Below, in pieces: positions 56,991-64,000 of a stretch of DNA of 64,000 nt; position 1 is the stretch's first letter, and each line of letters begins with the position of its first letter. A model generated the notes under the pieces. It made no database searches, was not told the DNA's origin, and was given only the letters and a program-made list of their open reading frames with translations. The stretch is from Erinaceus europaeus (lineage: Eukaryota; Chordata; Mammalia; Eulipotyphla; Erinaceidae), in contig NC_080164.1 of the NCBI RefSeq assembly GCF_950295315.1, forward strand, positions 8,006,082-8,070,081. Direction: 5' to 3'. A program made the translations under genes and the position numbers.

Positions 56991-57477
56991 TACAGTTTTC
57001 AGGATTTAACACTTCAGATTTATACCAAGACGTAAAAAAAAAAAAAAATCAAAAGAGGAAAAAACAGTTTTTTGGATTGTTTCTGAATGTCTCTAGAAAT
57101 CATGGCTGCATCCAGCATTTTTTAAAGTCAATGTCATACAAAAACTCAGTCATTCAAATCACTCTCTTATGAAACACAACTGAAAACAGACAGCAAACTT
57201 AAGATATTCAGAGAGAACAATGAGGGGGGTATCGAAAGAAAAGCGGTAGGCATTTTTTGCTTCTTTCACCTTAAACCAGATTATCCAGATCTCACCATGT
57301 AGCATCATGAGTCCCTGGATGGCGTCCTAGTCCAGAAAGCTCCTCGAAATTCCATTTAGGGTGCTTCTGATGGTTCCTACTGGATTGCTTCAGCCACCCA
57401 TTTTTAAATCGAAGAAAGAATCGAATCAGGAGGGTGTAACTAACCACATGTCTCCATTCTTGGGGACTTCCAGGGTA

Positions 57478-57849
57478 CTAGAGAATGCTCTTCAAATTAG
57501 AGTAGTCCTTCTCCGTGGGAAACATGCGAGAGGGAGTCCCGAAAGTCCCAGGGGAAATCTCCGTGCATCTTCCAAGCTCTACGATCACGGTCATAAGGAA
57601 CCAAAGTGTGGCCCGGAGCAAAATGTAGTCCTTCTCCTTGGGAAACACAGGAGAGGGATTCCAGAATGTCCAAGGAGAAATCTCCATGCATCTCCCAAAC
57701 TCTACGATCACAGTCATAATAAACCAAAGTTCCCCATCAGGGAACCAAAGTGTGGCCCAAAGCAAAATGTTCCAGAGACAGAGAAACTGTCTCATGAAGG
57801 AAGAGTAGAGGCTTTGGGAAACCTCTTCATAAGTAGAAAGGCAGCCCAT
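57478..57849 (-). pseudogene. leader-proximal frame, possible gag start
   Basis: A 123-codon frame starting MGCLSTYEEVSQSL about 70 bases after the primer-binding site. An MG start is what a myristoylated Gag would have, but the body is made of the tandem duplication and no Gag domain is visible. It may be chance. Confidence 0.3.
57490..57770. repeat. 130-bp tandem duplication in the provirus leader
   Basis: Two diverged units: ttctccgtgggaaacatgcg (57509) to aaatgtagtcc and ttctccttgggaaacacagg (57633) to aaatgttcc. Both keep gaaatctcc, ctctacgatcac and accaaagtgtggccc. Unit 2 has an 18-base insertion that repeats its own accaaagt phrase. Confidence 0.88.
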
Positions 57850-57916
57850 AGTGGATAGGTAGCCAAATGGCTTTACTTATCTGGGGGATGGGCAGGTTAG
57901 GTCCCATATCGGTGCC

Positions 57917-57937
57917 GGTCCCTCTTTCAGGGCGCCA
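57917..57937 (-). promoter_or_regulatory. retroviral primer-binding site (lysine-tRNA type)
   Basis: On the minus strand it reads TGGCGCCCTGAAAGAGGGAC starting two bases after the LTR end. The TGGCGCC core is the complement of a lysine-tRNA 3' end, the usual primer of class II (beta-like) retroviruses. Confidence 0.75.
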
Positions 57938-57939
57938 TA

Positions 57940-58258
57940 TGCTGGGCTGGGCTAGCTTCATGGGCAGTAGAGAGACGACCAGGGACTCATGGCTGAGCTG
58001 GGAATGCAGTTCAATCTTTATTGACGAGCAGGGATGCAGTTTGATCTGGCTATCTCTAATCACAATCCTGTTATATATATATATATCCTGAGGTGGAAGT
58101 ATCAGGAAGAGGAAATAGGTAGGATAGGGGGTGGGGAGAAGGAAAAAGTGAACCAGTGGGAATTAAACCAATGAATACAATGATTATGTAAATGGACTAC
58201 AATGTCAAGCAATGCAAAAGAAAGGGTCATAGAAGCAGAATTTAAAAGCATACCAACA
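57940..58258 (-). mobile_element. 5' LTR of the small class II provirus
   Basis: 319 bp, minus strand, from TGTTGGTATGC at 58258 to CCCAGCA at 57940. It has a TATA-rich stretch (58073-58086) and an AATAAA signal (near 58016-58021). The primer-binding site follows. Confidence 0.8.
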
Positions 58259-58765
58259 AAAAAGTATTTGTGTAGACCTATGTTCATAGCAGCAAAGTTT
58301 GTAATAGCCTAAACCTGAATCAACACAGGTGTCCAACAACAGGTGAGTGGCTGAGCAAGTTATGGTCTATATACACAATGAAATATTACTCAGCTATTAA
58401 AAACTGTGATTTAACAATTTTCAGCCAATCTTAGATAGAGCTTGAAGAAATCCTGTTAAGTGAAATAAGTCAGAAATAGAAGGATGAATATGGGATGATC
58501 TCACTCACAAGCAGAAGTTGAAAAACAAGATCAGAAGAGAAAACACTCAGCAGAACTTGGACTGGAGTTGGTGTATTGCACTAAAGTAAAAGACGCTGGG
58601 GTGGGTTGGGGGGAGAGTTCTAGTCCTGGTACAGGATGGTACAAAGGACCTAGTGGAGGTTTTATTATTATGCGGAAGACTTAAAAATACTGTGCATGTA
58701 CAAACTATTGTAATTACTGTCAACTGTAAACATTAACAATTAAAAATAAATAATAAATAATTGAA
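58259..58765 (+). mobile_element. L1 3' end fragment
   Basis: Matches the 3' regions at 38630-39095 and 61430-61900 (tactcagctattaaaaactg, gaaataagtcagaaatagaa) and ends in an A-rich tail near 58740-58765. It lies between the provirus and another L1. Confidence 0.82.
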
Positions 58766-59315
58766 AAAACAAGTCTTTCACTTCTTTGGCTAGGTTTATT
58801 CCTATTTTATTGATTTTGCTCTGATTGTGAATGGGACTGAGTTCTGGATATCCTTCTCTTATGACATAGTGTTTATGTAAACAAATGCCACTGATTTTTG
58901 TACATCAGTTTTGTAGCCTGACACCTTGCTGTATTGCCTAATGATATCCAGAAGCTTTCTGCTGGATTCCTTAGATTTTTCTACATATAGTATTATATCA
59001 TCTGCAAACAGTGTGAGTTTGACTTCTTCACTTACAATCTATATTCTTTTGATTCATTTCTCTTTCCTGATTGCTATGGCAAAACTTCCAATACCAAAAT
59101 AAATAAATAAAAATAAAAATAATAATAAAAAAACTTCCAATACCATGTTGTAAAGTAATGGTGTTATTAGACAACCCTGATGGTTCCCAGATAGAGGGGG
59201 AATGCTTTCAGCTTTACACCATTCAATATGGTATTTACTGTAAATGGACTGCACTATTTTAATGAATTTCCTATCTATTCCAATTATTTTTGTAGTGTTT
59301 TTATCATGAAGGTTA
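58766..59315 (-). mobile_element. L1 LINE, minus strand, first part of ORF2
   Basis: ORF2 reverse-transcriptase region with many stops. A 50-bp stretch (cttccaataccaaaata and repeated cttccaataccatgttg) is duplicated around an A/T-rich simple repeat at 59095-59132. Interrupted at 59316 by an LTR. Confidence 0.82.
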
Positions 59316-59931
59316 TGGGGCCAGTCATTCCATGTCCTACCAGCCTCTCCTGGCTGTTAGGAAGACTGAGGTCAGAGTGGCCACTTGGGGGTTCTGGGGT
59401 AGCTGCATGTGCAGAGGGCAAAGTGCACAGAGAGACAGGGCAGTCAGCTCTGGGAAAGTCTCAGTGGGACAATTTGTTTATTAAAAGAAAAAGCAGGTAA
59501 ATATATCCATAATTCGGGGGGAAGGTTGAGGTATCCATTAACCCAAACATAAAGGAACACAATGCATAATCACATTTTGACTAACAGACTGTTTGCTCAC
59601 AAGCTTTACAATGTACATTTTTCCGGAGGTAAATTTCAGGCATTTTAGGGCAGCAGGGGGGAAAGGGAGGAAGCTGAGCAATCAGGATGTTTTCTGGTGG
59701 TTTTAAGGTTAACCATACACAGTAATCCATGGATTTTAATTAATGAAGGAAGTGGGGGAGGTGGCATGTGTAGAAAGGCACCCATGTCTGGGGATCCAGC
59801 CATCATAAATTCCAGAGACCTGGAAGACCTGCCCTTGTCTCTATCCAAAGGCAGAGTGGGCGGTCAACCCTCTTGGTCCTCATGGAAAAAATGGCCTGGA
59901 TTTCAGGGACAGTGGGCCACACTATCCAACA
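59316..59931 (-). mobile_element. LTR inserted in the L1
   Basis: 616 bp from TGTTGGATAG (59931, minus strand) to GGCCCCA (59316). The L1 bases gaaggt lie on both sides (59308-59313 and 59932-59937), a 6-bp duplication with two extra bases at one side. An AATAAA-like signal lies near 59470-59476 in reverse. It does not resemble the other LTRs here, and no coding remnant was seen. Confidence 0.65.
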
Positions 59932-59937
59932 GAAGGT

Positions 59938-60447
59938 ATGTTGGATTATGTCAAAAGCCTTCTCTGCATCTATTAAGATAATCTGTAGGTTTCTTTGTTT
60001 TGTCTTTATTGATGTGGTGAATCACATTATTGAAGTACAATATTAAACCAGACTTGCATTTCTAGGATAAATCCCACTTGGTCATGATGAACAATCTTTT
60101 TAATATACTACTATATGTAGTTGGCTAGGATTAGCTTCAGTATTTTAGCATCTGTGTTCATTAGAGATATTGGTCTGTAGTTTTGCTTATTTGTTGTGTC
60201 CCCGTCTGCTCTTGGTATCAAGGTGATGTTAATTATGTAGAAGCTGAAAGCGAGTATTGCTATGTGTTCAGTCTTTCAGAAGAGTTTTAAAAGCAGAGGT
60301 TTTGTTTCCTGAAGGTTTTGTAGAATTCATTTGCAAAGCCATCTGGCCCTGGACTTTTATTGTTGGAAAGTTTCTTTATAACTGTTTCAATTTCTTTGTC
60401 TGTGATTGGTCCACTTATGTTTTGTAGTTATTCCTGGTTCAGTTTTG
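59938..60447 (-). mobile_element. L1 LINE, minus strand, second part
   Basis: Reverse transcriptase region (reverse complement of tctctgcatctattaagata, cccacttggtcatgatgaac). Continues from 59315 across the LTR and is interrupted again at 60448. Confidence 0.82.
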
Positions 60448-60689
60448 TGTGTGTATGTGTGTGTGTGTGTGTGTGTCTGTGTGTTATTGTTGTTTAATTT
60501 CTTTGCTGGAGAAATTACTGGTTTAGAGTTGACAGTAAAATATAATAGTTTTTAATTGAGTGGCCAGAAGTAAGCCCCCACACCTATGGACATCTAATCT
60601 TTGACAAAGGTGCCCAGACTATTAAATGGGGAAAGCACAGTCTCTTCAACAAATGATGTTGGAAAAAATGCATTGAAACATACAGAAGA

Positions 60690-61100
60690 ATGAAAGTGAA
60701 CCACTATATTTCACCAAATACAAAAGTAAATTCTAAGTGTATCAAAGACTTGGATGTTAGACCACAAACTATCAGATACTTAGAGGAAAATATTGGCAGA
60801 ACTCTTTTTTGCATACATTTTAAAGACATCTTCGATGAAACGAATCCACTTACAAAGAAAACTAACGCAAGCATAAACCTATGAGACTACATCAAATTGA
60901 AAAGCTTCTTCACAGCAAAAGAAACCACTACCCAAACCAAGAGACCCCTCACAGAATGGGAGAAGATCTTTACATGTCATACATCAGACAAGAGTTTAAT
61001 ACCCAAAATATATAAAGAGCTTGCCAAAGTCAACCACAAGAAAACAAATAACCCCATCCAAAAATGGGGAAAGGACATGGACAGAATATTCACCATATAA
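60690..61100 (+). pseudogene. L1 ORF2 C-terminal region
   Basis: Two frames joined by a stop: IKDLDVRPQTIRYLEENIG, then [20 protein letters not shown] and KDMDRIFTI. This is the segment that precedes the ORF2 end. It is 5'-truncated. Confidence 0.85.
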
Positions 61101-61796
61101 AAGATCCAAAAGACCAAGAAATTCATGAAAAAAATGCTCCAAGTCTTTGATTGTCAGAGAAATGCAAATAAAGATAACAATGAGATACCACTTCACTCCT
61201 GTAGGAATGTCATCAGAAAAGGTAACAACAATAAATGCTGGAGATGATGTGGGGTCAAAGGAACCCTCCCAAACTGCTGGTGGGAATGTCAATGAGTCCA
61301 GCCTCTGTGGAGAACAGTCTGGAGAACTCTCTGAAGGTTGGAAATGGACCTACCCTATGATCCTGCAATTCCTCTCTTGGGGATATATCTTAAGGAACCC
61401 AACACACTCATTCAAAAAGATCTCTGTACATATATGTTCTTGGCAGAACAATTTATAATAGTCAAAACCTGGAAGCAACCCAGGTGTCCAACAACAGATG
61501 AGTGGCTGAGCAAGTTGTGGTATATGTACACAATGGAGTACTACTCAGCTATTAAAAAGGTGACTTTACCATCTTCAGCCGATCTTGGATAGACCTTGAA
61601 AAATTCATGTTAAGTGAAATAAGTCAGAAACAGAAGGATGAATATGGAATGATCTCTCTCTCAGGCAGAAGTTTAAAAACATGATCAGAAGATAAACCAC
61701 AAGTAGAACCTGAACTGGAGTTGGCATGTTGGACCATAGGAAATGTCTCTGGGGTAGGTGGGTGGGGATAATATAGGTCCATAAAGGATGACAGAG

Positions 61797-61984
61797 GACC
61801 TAGTGGGGGTTGTATTGTTATATGGAAAACTGGGAAATGTTATGCATGTACAACTATTGTATTTACTGTCGAATGTTAAACATTAATTCCCCAATAAAGA
61901 AATTTAAATATATATATATATAACAATTTATACAAGCGTAACATTTCCCAGTTTTCCATATAACAATACAACCCCCACTAGGTC
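61797..61984. repeat. 46-bp perfect inverted repeat
   Basis: 61797-61842 is the exact reverse complement of 61939-61984, with a 96-base loop holding the L1 tail. Beyond the core the arms continue with a few mismatches to about 75 bp. Confidence 0.92.
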
Positions 61985-62013
61985 CTCCTCTGCCATCACC
62001 TGGTTCAGTTTTG

Positions 62014-63010
62014 GAAGTTTATATGTTTGTAACAATACTTGCATTTCTTCCAGTTTCTCTAGCTTGGTGATATATAGTTGTTCATAGAAGCTTCACATGA
62101 TATTTTGGATTTCTGTGATGTCTCTCTTATCATTTACAACTCTATCTTTTGAGTCTTCTCTCCCCTCCCCTCCTTTTTTTAGTGAATCAGTTTAAGGTTC
62201 TGTCAATTTTGTTTAATTTTTCAAGGAACTAACAATTGGCTTCATTGATCTTTTGTATGGTTCTCTTATTTTCCGTGCTGTTTATTTCTGCCCTAATTTT
62301 AGTGATTTCAGTTCTGGTTGTTGTAGGTTTCTTTTGTTCCACTTCTTCTGTGTCTTTCAGGCCTGTAGTTAGGTCATTTACTTGAGTTTTTTTCTTTCTT
62401 TCTAGTGTGTGCTTGTATAGTTGTGAGTTTCCCTCTAAGTACTGCTTTAGCTGTGTCCCAAATAGTTTGATGTCTTCTTTTTCATTTGATTCTAGGCACA
62501 TTTGAATTTCTTGCTTGTTACTCTTGAACCCAGTGGTTATTAAGCAATGTGTTGTTGAGTTTCCAAATTTTGTAACTTTTACTAATTTTCTGTTCATTGT
62601 TAAATGTTCTCTTTACTCCACTATGGCCTGAGAAGATGCTTGAGATGATTTCACTGCTCTTTAATTTATTGATACTGTCTTTGTGGCCTAACATGTGGTC
62701 TATCCTTGAGTATGTGCCATGTGGATTTGAAAATAATGTATATTCCAATTTCTTGGGGGCAAAGAACTCTGAAAATGTCCAGGAGGTCTAGTCTATCCAT
62801 TTCTTCAAATAGTCATCTTTTTTCTTTGTTCATTCTCTGCTTAGGTTATCTGTCTAAGTATGAGAGTGAGGTGTTGAAGTCTCCTACTACCACTGTGTCA
62901 CTAATGATTTATTTTTGTAGCTCTTTGAGTAAGTTTTTGATGTATTTAGAGGATCCCTAAAAGGTGCATAGATGTTAATAATTGTTAAGTCTTCTTGGTT
63001 TATTGATCCA
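62014..63010 (-). mobile_element. L1 LINE, minus strand, third part (ORF2 endonuclease)
   Basis: Holds the linker and endonuclease C-terminal part ([17 protein letters not shown], then SGHSGVKRTF where SDHSGVKL is expected, so a catalytic aspartate is lost) and the region ending near ttaataattgttaag. Confidence 0.82.
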
Positions 63011-63215
63011 GGATCATTACATATCTCTAATTACCTTGAGATAGCCTGTGGTTTTTCTCAGGGTCTCATTGATTATTTTCCTAGTTCTGATAGTATTTTC
63101 CTCATTCCCGTGATTATTGCATCAGTTTATGTTTGGATATTATCCTCATTTTAGTTGATTCTGTCTTACTTTGAATTTCTTCTGGGTTCCTTCCTGTCCA
63201 GCTTCATTGCTGTAG
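63011..63215 (-). mobile_element. L1 ORF1 start joined directly to the endonuclease region
   Basis: tgagggtctcattgat-type sequence and attcccgtgattattgcatc match the start of ORF1 in the L1 at 55260-55340. The 3' part of ORF1 and the ORF2 start are missing, so the L1 is internally deleted here. Confidence 0.6.
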
Positions 63216-63229
63216 TTGATTGAACCATG

Positions 63230-63231
<2 letters not shown>

Positions 63232-63293
<62 letters not shown>
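63232..63293. repeat. (GT)n microsatellite
   Basis: About 31 uninterrupted GT units, the longest pure dinucleotide run in the window. Confidence 0.95.
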
Positions 63294-63294
<1 letters not shown>

Positions 63295-64000
63295 TTGTGG
63301 CTTTATGTCCTGGCTATTGCTATAAAGTTATTGTGTTGTCTGAGTAAATTCCACACCAAGCCAAAGTCCTCTCAGAAATGAAATCACAAACCTCAGCAAA
63401 TATAACAATAGCAAAAAAATAAATAAATAATCAAAGAATAATGCAATTCAACCAAAGCCAGTTAACCAAACAAAATTACCCCTCCAAAAAAAAAAAAAGA
63501 CAAAGAAATATCAGGCAATAACAAAAATTGATGATCAAACATAAATTCAAGAGATAGTGGGGAAAAAAAGAGGTGGAGAAAGGGAGAAAGAAAGAAAAGC
63601 CCCACTAAGATCTCTTTTGTCCTTTTTAGCAGACCACTACCAATTCACCGATAGATTATAGGTTATAATGTTCTGCCATGTTTCTTCTTTGTCCCTTCTT
63701 GTATAATTTCTCTCCTACTGGCCTGGAAATTTTGATCTCACTTGAAATTCACAGGTTTAAAGTGTACTTTCAAGTCTTTTGATATTCTGAATTATCTGGA
63801 GAAAATAAATGATAGGTCTTGCTATTTCAGTATTGGCAAATATCCACCTGAGTAGAGCAGAACAAACACTATACTTTTCTCTGCTAATGACTTAAACTTA
63901 TAAAAAGAAAGATTTGGATTTTACAATTTTGAAATAATATTTCCCTATTCTGGGCCTTTCTTCAGCTTTACCCATTAGTTTGAAGCCCTCTGATGGTCAA
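63294..64000. other. unannotated, possibly L1 5' UTR
   Basis: A-rich sequence with runs near 63410-63430 and 63485-63500, following an L1 ORF1 start. No gene was recognised. Confidence 0.3.

Larger units (their letters stand above)
56109..57916 (-). mobile_element. interior of the small class II provirus
   Basis: About 1.8 kb between leader and env tail, where an intact provirus has 7-8 kb. No pol motif was found. It holds purine/pyrimidine-rich short repeats at 56270-56430 (units like tgcctctggaggca) and a 130-bp tandem duplication at 57490-57770. Confidence 0.55.
60448..61998 (+). mobile_element. L1 insertion with a folded-back 3' end
   Basis: A 1551-bp insert in the host L1 with a perfect 15-bp duplication cctggttcagttttg (60433-60447 and 61999-62013). 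Order: (GT)n (60448-60486), about 85 bases of unknown sequence, L1 ORF2 C-terminus and 3' UTR in plus orientation (60575-61908), a TA-rich tail, then an inverted copy of the last 75 bases of the 3' UTR (61922-61998). The right end has no poly(A). Confidence 0.8.

Overview
The window reads as one stretch of repeat-dense, AT-rich mammalian nuclear DNA, almost certainly from a hedgehog (Erinaceidae, probably Erinaceus). The diagnostic signal is about twenty-five copies of two tRNA-derived SINE families that I recognise as hedgehog ERI-type elements. Family A has a head near gggagtcgggcggtagcg, and family B has a head near ggggccaggcagtggca. There are also several hedgehog-type L1 LINEs and older mammal-wide repeats (a MIR and an MLT1-like LTR). 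I found no host protein-coding exon, tRNA gene, rRNA gene or CRISPR array. Every protein-like reading frame that I could identify belongs to a retroelement.

Layout. 1-12 kb: unique DNA with SINEs, a MIR, one LTR candidate, and a roughly 1.05-kb solo LTR that sits inside a SINE tail (1727-2777). 10.6-12.5 kb: a tiny 3' retro-copy of an unknown mRNA and an old 3' end of a non-L1 LINE. 13.2-16.2 kb: an L1 with intact ends and target-site duplication but most of ORF1 and the reverse transcriptase missing. 16.6-21.1 kb: a minus-strand L1 ORF2 interrupted by a second related LTR (20271-21058). 24-25.5 kb: an L1 3' end with a SINE in it, then a third type of LTR. 26-44 kb: mostly unique DNA with SINEs, L1 3' ends, microsatellites, a 161-bp local duplication and an ancient LTR. 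44.8-46 kb: L1 3' ends in opposite orientation. 47.1-50.5 kb: an endogenous-retrovirus block lying inside the 3' end of a long minus-strand L1 (50.5-55.7 kb). 55.9-58.3 kb: a shrunken class II provirus whose LTR, primer-binding site and env transmembrane tail can be seen. 58.2-63.3 kb: another minus-strand L1 carrying an LTR and a second L1 as insertions.

The most unusual signal is in the two LTRs at 1727-2777 and 20271-21058. The first has a long reading frame that runs from the first base of U3, with a membrane segment, N-glycosylation sites and a basic RARRR site. The second carries a broken frame resembling the C-terminal half of the same kind of protein. Together they look like remnants of a mouse-mammary-tumour-virus-like retrovirus with a superantigen (sag)-like U3 gene. 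This is inference from reading alone and needs a database and structure comparison. Other points worth a check are the non-L1 LINE protein end at 11918-12473, the 3' module present in only some SINE copies, an L1 insertion with a 46-bp inverted repeat and no terminal poly(A), and a perfect 17-bp hairpin at 6478-6528.

Limits: family names are from memory, boundaries without a target-site duplication are approximate, and gaps marked as unannotated may hold old repeats I cannot recognise by eye.
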